This document shows, piece by piece, positions 34,270-45,898 of a stretch of DNA of 64,000 bases. The notes under the pieces are model-generated. The model searched no databases. It was not told the origin of the DNA and saw only the letters and a list, made by a program, of their open reading frames with translations. Numbering within the stretch: position 1 is the stretch's first letter; each line of letters begins with the position of its first letter. Origin of the DNA: Halichondria panicea (taxonomy: Eukaryota > Porifera > Demospongiae > Suberitida > Halichondriidae); NCBI RefSeq assembly GCF_963675165.1, contig NC_087384.1, forward strand, positions 3,765,682 through 3,829,681, given 5' to 3'. A program made the position numbers and the translations under genes.

Positions 34270-36082
34270 TGCCTATGGAACGCTCGTAGCCTAGTTAACA
34301 AACTTAACACATTCCAATCTTACCCAAATCTTTCGATTTAGTATGCATAACTGAAACATGGCTGATTAAAGACGCCCAAATTTTGTCCACAATCTCCCGT
34401 GGTGGTGGGGTTCTAATCGCTGTTTCGTCTCACATACTAAATTCCTACATGTTCGATTACATCTGTGGAAATGGTCCAACCAATATTTTATATCTGCTGT
34501 GTATACATCTCTTATCAACAACATCAATAACATCAATGCCCCAGACATCTGCTGGCCCTCACTTTCTGCCCATCAGCCATTTTCCAAAGATATCTGTAAC
34601 ATTTAACACATGTGTGTGGCAACACACTTGACATAGTGACCACAAAACATAGTGACCACAAACACTCCGGATAGGCTGAGGAATGTCATAGTGGACAATA
34701 AGAACAAGTTCTGTTGCTCTGACCACATTGCCATCAGACATTCTCAAGCTAGACCAGTGGAACCAAGCAAACTGTATTCAAGGGCAGATTTCCAAAGGGA
34801 CACTCACATAACTAATTACCTCACATAACTAATTACCTATCAATGCCAGCACCCTTTTTGGAGTTTGATGTCAAGCGCCTTATCTTCTGCTTGCCAGCTC
34901 TACGTGCCATCTATCACAATATCACGAAAGAATTGTGGTTCGATGGTGAATACCATAAAACGCTCTGTTAAACGGAAGTGCACGGTGGCTAGAAGTGCAC
35001 GGTGGCTAAGCAAAGAAAGCTTAACCGTCTGGAAGAAGAATTTACTAACAAACTAATCTCGGGTAGGCGTCGCTATGAAGAAAAACTTATCCAGAACTTT
35101 TCCTCCTCCCCAAAAAAACTGTTTCGTCACCTAAGATCTCTGAGTGCATCCAAACACAGTCAACTCCGTCCCTGTCACTGACCCCCTTGAACTGGAAAAT
35201 ATTTTCAACCAATACTTTTCAACCAATACTTCCACTCCACGAATAATTACCAACTCTCACACTCACACCACCTCACAATAATGCCTGAGGAGACATACAA
35301 ATGTCTATTAGAAGCAAGTACTCGCTCACAGATGCACCATTGGAAAATCCACAAAATTCGTCCTATCGTCCTATCCCCGCTCCCTCACAGAGGTTACCAA
35401 CTACAGACCAATCTCCATTACGTCAAAAATCCTCATCTATAACAAAATGTTTACCAATTTGGCTTCCGCTCATGCCTCAGCCAGCTCCTCATTTTCTACT
35501 CAAACATTGTCGACAGCAAAATCCCAACAGATGTGGTGTACCTGGACTTGTCGAAGGCATTTGATACTGTATCGCACAATAAACTGCTCTACAAACTCTG
35601 GATGCTAGGCATAACTGGGCAGTGGTTTAAAAGTTACAAATCTCTGAACGGACATCCTGGACAGGTACAGCCTCAAATGCCTTCTTGGTAACGCCCAAGC
35701 AAACTCTATGGAGCCATCCCTGGCAGCTTCCTTCGCAGTAGACTGATTCGTTGAAGGCAAGCACTCTACTTTACTTCCTGTGCTATCTGGAGTTCCACAG
35801 GGGAGCATACTAAGCATACTAGGCCCCCTTCCCCCTTTGGTATATATTAATGATCTTCCGGAAATTGTTCCTAGTGTTCCTGTTCGCAGACGATACCAAG
35901 CTTCTCCAAACTCTCACCTCACCTTCAATCTGATTTGGTGTAAGAGATGGAGCCTAAGCATGAATAATAGTAAGTGCAAAGTCATGCGCTTTAATCAGCC
36001 TGTACTGGAGGAGACCAACAGATACGTCATAGATGGAACCCTTATAGACTTTACGGACAACTACAAGGATCTTGGAATACTA
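34270..36082 (+). pseudogene. LINE (CR1/L2-like non-LTR), endonuclease and RT part
   Basis: The plus strand carries apurinic-endonuclease pieces (LVCITETWLIKDA, SRGGGVLIAVSSHI, PDICWPSLSA, FCCSDHIAIRHS). Next comes the linker NKLISGRRRYEEKLIQNFSS. The reverse transcriptase follows: SSYRPI, VVYLDLSKAFDTVSHNKLLY, SGVPQGSI, VYINDLPEIVPSVPV, LFADDTKLLQTLT (the FADD catalytic box), CKRWSLSMNNSKCKVMRFNQ and DNYKDLGIL. Pieces fall in different frames because of small indels and several 16-18-base tandem duplications. The element is cut at 36082 by the insertion of a Tc1-type transposon and resumes at 39973. Confidence 0.85.
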
Positions 36083-36258
36083 CAGCAGATTGCAGTTAAC
36101 TTGCCTGTAGACTTTGGCAGACGGTTATGTAAACAATAGTAAACAACATTCCAACAACGTGTTGCCTCGTTTAGACGCCGCGGCTAATAAATAGCCTCAC
36201 CTGATCAAAGGTGAAAGTTCAACTAGCTAAAGTTTTTAATTTTAACAAGGACACAAAA

Positions 36259-37302
36259 ATGGACCCACAACACCCCATGGGACAGTATGCCTACTCATAT
36301 GGTAATCTACTCATATGGTAATGTTTGGCCGGAGTATCAGTATCAGTGGTCTCCAGAACAGCTACCTGTGACCAGTCATCAGCCTAGACAGGTATTAATT
36401 ACTGGTGTGCTTTAAAAAGAAAAGTATGTTGCAACCTGCATGCATGGCATGTAATTTTCTCTTTATTGTATTTTGTAGGACGACTTGAAGTACCATGTTC
36501 GAATTATTAACCAAAAGTTAAAGAAGGACTCGATTGTAGTTGATTGGCATGGTATCTCTAACAAGTTTTCATCGATACTTGAACTGAAACAAAAGCTTAT
36601 CAGTACTCTCAGTAAGTATGTCCCTCCTGCATCTGCAATAGATGAGTTTAATGTTGGGTACTTCCATGGACGTCCTCAAGTAAAGAGCTGGATTTTATCG
36701 GAAGAAGATTTAAAAGCCATGTACACAAATGCTGGTGACAAAGAGATCTTGCTGTGGTGTGATGGACAAGTGCAGGTTACATCAACTTTTGGTCGTAAGC
36801 GAAAACAAGACGATGCTGAAACGGAGAGTGTGCCTAAACGTGCTGCTAGCAGTGCTTCTGGAGAAGAAGCAGAGCTTCAAGAACACGTTCATGAATTACA
36901 AAACATTCATGGAGACAAATTGACTATGGTGACTACAGAATCTGGGCGAGAATGATTAAAAATCATCAATGGAAAGACAAAGATACTACTCCAAATATCC
37001 CTATGATTAGAGGGAAAGTTTCTCGTAAAGGCAAACATGATGTAGTTGATACTCTGGCTAATGCTGCTGTTGCTATCGTGAAAGCTTTAAGGCCATCATC
37101 TCCTGACGTAAACCCCAGTGTTACTGCTGCTGCATCATGTAGTACACTTGGGATGTCACCTGGTAAAAAAGTACAGCTACGGTCCCAGTACCTCAAACAA
37201 CTCAAGGAGATTCAGAACCTTCGAGATGAAAATGTTCTAAGTATTGATGAGTTTCAAGCTGAAAAATATACTATCTTAACGACATTACGTGAACTTAAGT
37301 AA
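36259..37302 (+). CDS. Accessory protein of the Tc1-type transposon
   Basis: Exon 1 is 36259-36391 (MDPQHPMGQYAYSYGN, then YQYQWSPEQLPVTSHQ). After an 87-base intron (gtatta to tttgtag), exon 2 is 36479-37302. It reads YHVRIINQKLKKDSIVVDW, FNVGYFHGRPQVKSWIL and EILLWCDGQ. Then, past a 1-base frame break near 36920, it reads RMIKNHQWKDKD, LANAAVAIVKAL, MSPGKKVQLRSQYLKQL and LSIDEFQAEKYTIL. The C-terminal part is predicted helical with an SPGK motif. The role is unknown; a diverged copy sits in the same place in the element at 42600-44095. Exon 1 is broken by a 16-base tandem duplication (tctactcatatggtaa). Confidence 0.65.
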
Positions 37303-38465
37303 GGAAATATTAATTATGGAACACAATAAAGACATGTATGACATTATAATAATAATAATGTGACATTGTTTAATATCTGATTGACTTGTTAATTGTAATA
37401 ACCTGAATGAGAGTACCAGCCATAGCAGTCTTCTGAGGTTATGCTAGCAAATCCTCTAAGAAGTATGTCCTCTATGTCCTTGGAAGAAGAGGCTAGTTCT
37501 TCATTCGCTCTAAGAAATGATTTCACTGCTGAAAATGACTCCTCAATGGGGTTGAGATCTGGAGAGTATGGCGGAAGGAACACAAGTAATGCTCCAACGC
37601 TTGATATCAGACGCCTGACTCTTTCATTATAATGTATGTATGGAAGCATTATCCATCACTACAATGCTGTTTGGGTTCACACCATCAAAGGGTAGCAAAT
37701 GAGGCAAAACAGACAATTCAATAAAGTCGGCATAGATCTCTCCATTAACACTACCCTTGAGAAACTGCACATCTAAGATTCCAACAGATGAAAGTGCAGC
37801 AATAGCAGAAACCCTTTTCCCTCTTGCTAATAGTTTGGTACAGCAACAGCGAAGACCTCTAAGACTGTAGCCAAATTTTCTCATGGCGGTATTCCTGTCA
37901 CTCCCAGTTTCATCCAAGAACACTAGCATATCAGGATCATACAATGAAACCTCAGCTACATATCGGGATCTTAATTCTTCGCTCTGTTGAATGGCAATCA
38001 TCCTCATCTTTTTCCTGCTAAAGCGAGATTGGTGCAGAAACCTGCATATAGTTGACTCATCAACATGCGTATCTCTTGCTTGCAGTTCAAGTTTTAGCTC
38101 ATGGAGGTGTATGCTAGGTTTCTCTATAACAAGCTCAAGGATGTGAAGCTGGTCTGCTCTGCTTATTTTTCTTACAGCGTTCGATATATGAATTTTCTTC
38201 TCGACTGAGCCACTGGTATCAAATTAGTAAAACCAGTAGGTTTTACATAGGATTGGCAGTGGGTTTGCCTGTGTTTAGCAATATTTCAACTGTTCTATCT
38301 CTGCAGGGAAAGGCCACATCAAGAAACTGGCTGAACAGATAGTTTATTTAGCCTTTTCTCTCTTTGTATCTCTCATTTCATAATCCATAAACATTTTAAT
38401 GAATGAATATTTTCATTTTAAAAATTGCACTATTTCGACGTTTCACCGCTCTTTGTCTGACTGAC

Positions 38466-38502
38466 TAAGTAAGTAAGTGAGTAAGTAAGTAAGTAAGTAA
38501 GT
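38466..38502. repeat. (AAGT)n microsatellite
   Basis: About nine units of aagt with one gagt variant, inside the Tc1-type transposon between the transposase exons. Confidence 0.9.
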
Positions 38503-39057
38503 TTCTTGCCCAGCATTTACTCCAAGTACAGCCATCTCCAGGACATTCTGCACAGGGTTTCCAAACGACTACAACCTGGATTACAAAGCGCTTCTTCAGA
38601 TTTGTGATTGCTTCCACGAGGCAGATGACCTCTCAGTCTCTATTTCTCTTACCTAGACAATTCCGCCATCTTTAATGACTCAGCAATTGCGTTGTGGCCA
38701 ATAATAATAGATAGGCGTGGCTAATAAACCGTGCGCCTAAAATCAGTGCAGCAGTGCTTTTCCAGAGCCTGAGGTGTTCCTTTTCTTCACACTGTTCAGC
38801 TCTAGCTCCCTTTCTCTGACAGGTATGCTATATGCACTGGCTAGATATCATGCTCTTAAAATGGCTGTCATTTAATACTGATTCGCAAATTCAACATAAT
38901 TATCAAGCAATAAATTATTACTCATTATACTATAATTATTAGTCCAGAGATATTCTAGAAGATATCTGATTAGTCCTGTCTTCTCTTCTTGTACTGCCTC
39001 TTGACGTTCCACTTATGCATGTCATGATACGTAAACTGTACTGAAAAAGAAAGGGAA

Positions 39058-39608
39058 TCCGACTAGAAAAACATTTGCAATGTGAAAAATTGCTAGGATT
39101 GGCCAGGGGAACCACAAAAAAGCGTGGGAACAAGAAATCAGACGAGAGCATACCAATCCGTTACAACGTCATGAACATGTACAATACATAGTATATTAAA
39201 TAATAGACTGTGTTCCAGATCAACCTATCAGCTTCCATCCACCACATCATTCCATGCAGTCACCAGTACGGTCCGTGCATGTTACTACGCATGGATGGAC
39301 TGTGTGTACCTGTGCTCAACACTGCATGTATTAGGAACATCAATTCATCACAAATCATCATGATTATGTGCCCCACATTCTAAAATGGATGTATAATAAA
39401 TATATATAGGGATTGGTCATCACTCCACCAGTAAAAATTGCGTGGCATATTGGCTGGGAAAACATGGGAAAACTACCAGTATACATGTGATTGACGTTGT
39501 AACGGATTGGAGTTATGCTCTCGTCTGATTTCTTGTTCCCACGCTTTTTTGTGGTTCCCCTGGCCAATCCTAGCAATTTTTCACATTGCAAATGTTTTTC
39601 TAGTCGGA
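39058..39608. mobile_element. MITE inside the transposase gene
   Basis: Inverted arms of about 115 bases run from tccgactagaaaaacatttg to gagcataccaatccgttaca and face their complement at 39490-39608. The centre is about 320 bases without coding capacity. It begins right after the helix-turn-helix exon of the transposase. Confidence 0.75.
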
Positions 39609-39972
39609 TAGATTTACAATCCTTTGCACAGTCGAAGGATCAACACAAAGGTTTTCACTGATTTTATTTGTTGAGATGTCAAGTACCTTTCTTTGATACA
39701 CCATGCGCCATCTGAGGTCTGAGTGGTAAGCTTTTGTTCTTCCAGGTTCACAAGACATCCTTAGTATTGTACTGTACTTGTACTGCTACTGCACTGCACT
39801 GCTGCATGGACTATACTGAGAAATTTGAACGAGTATATATTAGCCGCGGCTTCTAAAAGAGGCAATAATTCCTCTCAGTGGTATTGTTGGAATGTATGTT
39901 TACTACAGATTTACTATTGTTTATACAACCGGCTGCCAAAGTCTGCAGGCAAGTTAACTGCAATCTGCTGTA

Positions 39973-40330
39973 CTAATCACTACTCACACATCTGCTCTAA
40001 ACCTCAGCAACACCCCCAACAAAAAGAACCTGTATATCACACTAGTCCGCTCTCACCTGTCGTACTGTTCGCAACTATGGACTGTTCGCAACTATGGAGA
40101 CCTCTACACTTTACGAACGTAACCAAGCTGGAACAAGTGCAGAGAAGAGCAACTAAATATATTCTCTGGGACTACTCCTCCAGTTACAAACAGAGGTGTT
40201 CCTAGTCAAACACCTAAAGCAGCCCCACCTAAAGCAGCCCACCTAAAGCAGCCCCAAACATACGCGACCATGTTCGCTTTGTCACTACATCAACCAGGCT
40301 CGGTAGCAACCTATAACTGTCACACAATTT
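39973..40330 (+). pseudogene. LINE 3' part, continued
   Basis: Past the transposon the plus strand resumes the same LINE with HICSK, LYITLVRSHLSYCSQLW and KLEQVQRRATKYILWDYSSS, the conserved tail downstream of the reverse transcriptase. It then decays into repeats of cctaaagcagcccca and rgnnvrpttrr-like remnants. A 17-base tandem duplication (tgttcgcaactatggac) at 40064-40097 breaks the frame. Confidence 0.8.
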
Positions 40331-40553
40331 CACCAGATTGAACAAAACACGACACTATTACTATTACTCCTGGATCATACAAATTTTGACCCAGACAAAC
40401 TATGTACTTATTATGTGATTTGCCCTTGCTCTAATTGTATTATTTAATTTAATTAAAAAATCCTAGTATAGTACGTACTCCAGCTAGAAGTCAAAGACTG
40501 GCCGTGTGCTCCATTCTTTACTAGTATTACTCAGTTCTTTACTACTGAAAAGT

Positions 40554-40702
40554 TAATAATAATAATTCTTTTAGCCTAAAGTAGTAAAAAGCTGAAAAGG
40601 TAGGTTTTAGGACTCACTACACTGCCTACTCCTTAATAATAATAATTCTTTTAGCCTAAAGTAGTAAAAAGCTGAAAAGGTAGGTTTTGGGACTCACTAC
40701 AC
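40554..40702. repeat. Tandem duplication of about 80 bases
   Basis: The block ttaataataataattctttt through ggactcactacac is present twice in direct order with one mismatch, at 40554-40623 and 40633-40702. Confidence 0.85.
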
Positions 40703-42599
40703 CTACTCTAAAAGAGCTAGCCAACATCACATGACCGCCCCTTTGCATATACTGAGCTCCACCCTCTCATGCAATGTAAGCGGGCATGCAGCATGCACAA
40801 GTTACAGGTGGAGCTAGCTACATTTGCAAAACCAAGCAGAAGAACTTTGAGATAATTATAGGTACATACAACAGCATACAATTAGAGTTATCATTGTATT
40901 ATAGAGGAAATATTTCTCCAAGTTGCGTCCCTATAGAAGAAAGCACAAAAATAAGCATACACTGCATTTTGCTTGTTCATGGTTTTGCGCATCATTTTGT
41001 GGTTGCACTATCATCACCACAATGATAGTGGCACTAGAGTAGCTTTCTTGTCCTTGACTTGCATGAAAATTTCTTTGGTGTTTGGACGGTTCCATTTCTA
41101 CAGATGGCTGCAACTGGTAAGTAGCTATTTTTTCTAAAGAAATTAAAACATGTTAAAATATTAGCTAGTAGCTATGAAACATACACACTTAATAGTACGA
41201 ACATTGTAGGCCATTGTGAACAGTATATTTTAGCTCTGTCAAAGTGGAAAGCTGAAGAAAACTGCAGCAATACTCATGAGATATTTGGGATTAATAGTGA
41301 AAGTATTCACCCATCCACATACTGCCATCCCTGCCGCAACATTATGTACTTCTCACCCGAAAAAAGCGATAGCTACCTGGGAACACCATACCGTTACCCT
41401 TCGGAATTCCAAGAAATGCTGCCCACATAAAATCCATATCCCCAGAGCCATTCTTCCGCAGAGAGTTAATTACCACTAGCAACACCGTCTTCGATTGCAT
41501 TGAGGAACCAATCGAATTGACAACGTGCAACAGTCTTGTTGCTTGTGTCAGTGGCTGAGGATCTCTTAGTGTGTTTCCTGCCCATGCTGCTTCTCCTCAC
41601 ATCACCTGGATGATTACAGTACGATTACCTGTTAGCAGTGACATGAAATCTCTGTATGCAACGGGGTCACCTCAAGAAACCAAAACCATACAGAGCACAT
41701 AAAGAATAACCTCTTGATGCTACCAAATTGCTCAGCCGACCCAAAGATCGACCATTTGAGATATTCCAACAGGGAGCATAATAATTATTTACGCACGCAA
41801 AACTTTCGTCCAAGTAAGCTCCCCACGAGTCCCCAGTGGAAAAGCTAGCTCATCAACTCTGCGATGGCGAGCTTCAGTCCGTCAGAAAGAGAGTGAGCGC
41901 TGGCGGTTCAGACATCAGGGAAGGGGGATCAACAGAGGATAGCTGACCAACTCCAGAAGATGTAGTTATTATCGTGCAAGAGAGCCTTGCTCTCAAGACT
42001 GACCTGCGATGAGTGACTGACCTGCGATGAGAAGGTGAGATATTTATTTGTTAGTCACAGTCATGTTAGTATACAATGCAGTATGTTGAGGTCAAAGGTC
42101 AAGATAGCGTCGGAGAAAACAATGAGAGTTGCAGCAAAGGGATGCTGACAAAGCTTGGCTGACAAAGCTTGCTCCTTTCACCTTGCTCCTTTCACCTTCT
42201 CTTCAAAAGCTTCAATGATGACATGATGACCCTGAAAGAAGGTGGATATAAATTATGGGTAAAATACAAGCAAATATTAATTTTAATATTTAGAGTGCAT
42301 GTTAGAGTGCACCGACCACAAAATGAAGTGTGATTTAAGCTTGGGGGTGACAAGGGAGGTGGTAGCTTTAAGATGTCCTTTCAGATATGTTGAGCACACA
42401 TGTGCCTTAATGCACCTGAGTAAGACTTACTGCAGAGTATTAAGATAATAATATCTATGTCAGTAGCAATAGCTAGACCTGCCAGACCTGCCAGTCAGAA
42501 TTCCACAATTCCACAATAGACACTGTGAAATGATGAAATGATGAAATGTATTATAAACAGTGCAATGGCTCAGTACAGTCTTTGTATAGCTATAAAGTG
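40703..42599. other. No gene recognised
   Basis: No exon was supported. A MITE end (ccttaatgcacctgagtaag) lies at 42405-42424. Short tandem duplications occur at 42000-42030, 42150-42200 and 42476-42495. Confidence 0.4.
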
Positions 42600-44095
42600 C
42601 TGCACAATGCTAGTATCTATGCATAATGTAATAGTTTACCCAAGATTTAAAAGATTTAAAGAGAGATTTAGGCGAAGGGTTGTACAAGATTTAAAGGAGT
42701 GTCTGACCCTGACAGGTCCTACAAGCAGTGAATCAACAAGCCCTGTTGCTTCAGCAACAAGGTCAAAGGCAACCAAGCAGTAGCAGAACCACCCAACAAC
42801 ATGAAAAAGTGAGTTGGGTTTGTCAAATTGCCTAGGTTTTATTATGTAGTGCGATTAGCAAATTCTTTGTTTTTCAGGCTCAAATTTACTCGTACAAAGT
42901 TAAAATAATAAATCCTCTCAAAAAGAGTGATGTTATCACCCGTGAGTTAAACAGCAAGCTAAGACTGAAGTTAATTGAACATTTAAAAGAACACGTTCCT
43001 AGTACTGTTGATTTTAATGTAGGATATTATGAAGGTCAACAACATACCAAAGTATTGGTTGTCACTCACGTCGATGTACACCAAGTTTTCAGGAGGACAC
43101 CTCACTCTATGGTGTGATGGGGTGTGATGGAAAGTCAAGATGAAGCAGGAAAGAAGCGGCAAGGAAGATGTTCAAATGTAGGCATGTCAAATGTAGGCAT
43201 GACAGCAAATTTGCCTATGGGCAAGGATGATATGCTCCAAATGATTTCGATAAGCCTCCAGATATCCCTGCTTTTGTGCCAAAAAGGCCTAGGAGAGAGA
43301 GCCTCGGTGATGCTCTTTCAGACGTAGCTGTTGCTATCACTAAAGCAATAAAGTCGGAGCTACTGCACCTTCAGTCACAAATATTTCCGCTGGTGTGTCA
43401 CCTGGCAAAGCAGAAATTTTGAGCAATTACGATACCTTCAGCAAGTTTATTATGATGGAATTCTGACTGAACGTGAACGTGAATATTCTGAACAAAAGCA
43501 AAATATTTAACCTCACTTGGTATAGTGGATTCAATTGATTCAGTTTTGTAATAATACTGTGTATGTGATTCGGGTGTTAGTATAGTATACAAATCATACA
43601 TAATTGTGCATGTGCAGTTTGTGTGTATAAATTAATAATTGTAGTTTTATCAATAAATTCCACTGTGAAATATCCAGCCTTGACAATCTTCAGGAGTAAG
43701 TACAAGTGTTTCAATATCAGGCATATCTTCTTCCACACTTTCTAACAGTCTTCGAAAACGTGAATATGGCGGGAGAAATATTAACAATGCTCCAACATCT
43801 TCAATTGATTTTCTTATTTCTGGGACGTGGTGAATTGTACAGTTATCCATTACCACAATGGAGTGTGGGTTTTTGCCATCAAATGGCATCGGGCTTGTAC
43901 AAAACTATAAAAAACGTCTTGTTCCTCTTTACAGCAGCAACAGAGATATTCTGACCAGAAGGCATGCTATATCCATACATTCGAATTGTGTTTCTCCTGT
44001 CTGTACCAGTTTCATCAACAAAAATGAGCATTTCAGGATTGACATATCTGTAATGTACTGTTGCTCATTTCGTTGTAAGGCACATGCTTGTAGAA
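42600..44095. pseudogene. Second, decayed copy of the Tc1-type transposon
   Basis: On the plus strand an accessory gene matches that of 36259-37302. Exon 1 ends near 42811 (QQQGQRQPSSSRTTQQHEK), an acceptor tttttcag lies at 42879, and then come YKVKIINPLKKSDVITREL, DFNVGYYEG, LTLWCDG and, in other frames, GVSPGKAEIL. On the minus strand 44095-43650 is a transposase with MLIFVDETGTDRRNTIRMYG and SIVVMDNCTIHHVPEIRK, but the part that should hold the catalytic glutamate (after FLPPYS) is deleted. It ends PEDCQGWIFHSG, as in copy 1. Inverted ends were not located. The 3' side is cut off by the gypsy LTR. Confidence 0.75.
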
Positions 44096-44115
44096 GACAC
44101 CCAAAAGGTTCCCAC

Positions 44116-44263
44116 TGTTGTGGTTTAGTTTACTTCCTGTTCTATGTGTACTATTTATGTACGTGTGTTCTCAATGTTTTTAGTCTCTATTAAAACTGTC
44201 AACTGTAAACCAGTACTGAGTTGGTAACTTAGCGGTGAGTCCAGACCTAGCTAAGTTACGACA
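44116..44263 (+). repeat. 5' LTR of a gypsy element
   Basis: The stretch begins tgttgtggtttag and ends gttacgaca, directly before a primer-binding site. About 148 bases. No matching 3' LTR was seen in the window, so the limits rest on the TG/CA ends and position. Confidence 0.55.
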
Positions 44264-44268
44264 TAAAT

Positions 44269-44279
44269 TGGCGACGAGG
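44269..44279 (+). promoter_or_regulatory. Retrotransposon primer-binding site
   Basis: TGGCGACGAGG would pair with a tRNA 3' end finishing in CGCCA. The same 11 bases occur at the matching place in the gypsy fragment at 60696-60706. Confidence 0.6.
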
Positions 44280-44291
44280 AGTTAGAACTCT

Positions 44292-45898
44292 ATGATGGCT
44301 ACAGGACTGCTTGGGCACCTCGAGCAATTCGATCCAGCGTTGGAGGAATGGCCGCAGTATGTGGAGAGACTCGAACAGTTTTTTGTTGCGAACGATATCA
44401 CTGGAGATGGTAGTGCTGTGAAGAAGAGAGCTACCTTTCTCGCAGTAGTGGGCCGTAGTGCCTACAATCTGCTGCGAAGTCTAATTGCACCAGCAAGGCC
44501 TGCAGAGAAAACATTTGAGGAGCTGGTGGAAGTGCTTACTGCACACTACAGTCCGAGGCCTACCGAAGTCATGCAACGTTTCCGATTCAACTCTAGAGCG
44601 AAGAAAGAAGGAGAGTCTATTGCTGACTATGTAGCTGCGCTGAGGAAGCTAGCCGAATTTTGTAATTACGGTGCTGCATTGGACAAAGTGCTACGTGACA
44701 GGCTAGTGTGGGGAGTCAAGGACACCTACATACAGAAGAAGCTGCTAGCAGAACGAGAGCTGACATTGGCTACGGCTATTCAGATTGCTCAAGGTTCTGA
44801 GACTGCAGAGAAGAACCTTCGTGAGATGGGAAGCGAATCCCATAAAGAAGGAGTACATTACGTCCAGAAACAGACGCCGAAACCGATTAAAACTAACTCG
44901 AAGTGTTATCGATGTGGCAAGACGAGTCACAGTGGCAATGACTGCCCGTACAAGGACTTTGTGTGTAGAGGATGTCATAAAGTGGGACACTTGCAAAAGA
45001 TGTGTCGAGCTGCCAAGGGACGCCCAAACCCGAAGAAGTTCCCCCGACATGACAAGTATAAGAAAAGGGCTGGAATAAACCAAGCAAGAGAGTCTGGAGA
45101 ATCAGATGACGAAGACTTCCTGCTGATGGTAGAAGAAGTTGGAGGAATCCACAGGATCTACCAGCCCCCAATAAAAGTACCCGTGAGTATAGAGGGTACT
45201 ACTGTGTGTATGGAACTAGACACAGGTGCCTCAGTATCTCTAGTATCAGAGTCACAGTACAAACAGTTGTGGCCAGGGAGGAGCTTAGACCCATCTGATA
45301 TCAACTTACAGACCTACTCAAAGGAACCCCTTGTAGTAATGGGAAGTTTTGATGTTGAGGTTGTGTATGATAACAAAAAGGTGACCTTACCTCTTGTTGT
45401 TGTTCAAGGGAATGGACCTTTGTTGTTTGGCAGGAACTGGCTAAATGCTATTAAGTTGAATTGGTCTAACATTCACTATACCCAAGCTCCAGGTTTACAG
45501 GACTTACTGGCCAAGTACCCCGATGTGTTCCAGAAAGGACTGGGTACGTACCAGGGACAAGAAGCCTCCCTTGTAGTGGACGCTGATGCTGTTCCCCGTT
45601 TTAACAAAGCCAGACGTCTTCCATATGCTATGCGAACGAAAGTTGAAGAGGAACTGGAGAGGCTGGTTCAGGAAGGCACTCTGAAGCCCGTGGACCAATT
45701 GTGGCAGTGTTAAAGAGTGATCGAACGAGTGTGAGAATATGTGGCGATTTCCGAATGACAGTTAACCCCGTTTCTAAACTCCATCGTTACCCCCTGCCGA
45801 AGGTGGAAGATTTATTTGCAACCCTGGCTGACGGAAAGATCTTTACTAAATTAGATCTGACACAAGCTTATCAACAGTTAAAGCTTGACACCCGATGA
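44292..45898 (+). pseudogene. Ty3/gypsy gag-pol, 5' part
   Basis: A long frame from 44292 to 45713 encodes a capsid-like Gag (EQFFVANDITGD, FRFNSRAKKEGESIADYVAA), then two zinc knuckles (CYRCGKTSHSGNDC and CRGCHKVGHLQKMC), an aspartic protease (MELDTGASVSLVSESQY, LLFGRNWL) and the lead-in to reverse transcriptase (YPDVFQKGLGTYQG, ARRLPYAMR). A small deletion near 45695 shifts the frame. The RT continues to 45898 (VRICGDFRMTVNPVSKLHRY, IFTKLDLTQAYQQL) and then stops. The catalytic YxDD region, RNase H, integrase and 3' LTR are absent, so this is a 5' fragment. Confidence 0.9.

Larger units (their letters stand above)
37389..39757 (-). pseudogene. DDE transposase of the Tc1-type transposon
   Basis: Exon 39757-39609 starts MSCEPGRTKAYHSDLRW and has a helix-turn-helix (ISENLCVDPSTVQRIVN). 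The rest lies at about 38216-37389: a second helix-turn-helix (LHILELVIEKPSIHLHELK); the first catalytic aspartate in MLVFLDETGSDRNTAMRKFG; the second in SIVVMDNASIH; and the glutamate in FLPPYSPDLNPIEESFSAVK. It ends SEDCYGWYSHSGY. The spacing is that of DD34E once a short frame-breaking insertion at about 37632-37640 is discounted. The 5' exon is separated from the rest by a MITE (39058-39608) and 840 bases of unexplained sequence. Confidence 0.8.
36083..39970. mobile_element. Tc1/mariner-IS630-type transposon with accessory gene
   Basis: Terminal inverted repeats of about 100 bases begin cagcagattgcagttaactt at the left and end with its complement at the right. They extend inward to a shared gccgcggctaata phrase (36165-36185 and 39836-39850). 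TA lies on both sides (36081-36082 and 39971-39972). The element holds two convergent genes: an accessory gene on the plus strand near the left end and a DDE transposase on the minus strand. It has split a LINE. Both genes carry small breaks, so it is probably inactive. Confidence 0.85.

Noticed and set aside
44745..45171. Minus-strand open frames across the gypsy gag
   Set aside because: They are shadows of the plus-strand Gag-protease frame, which has clear domains.
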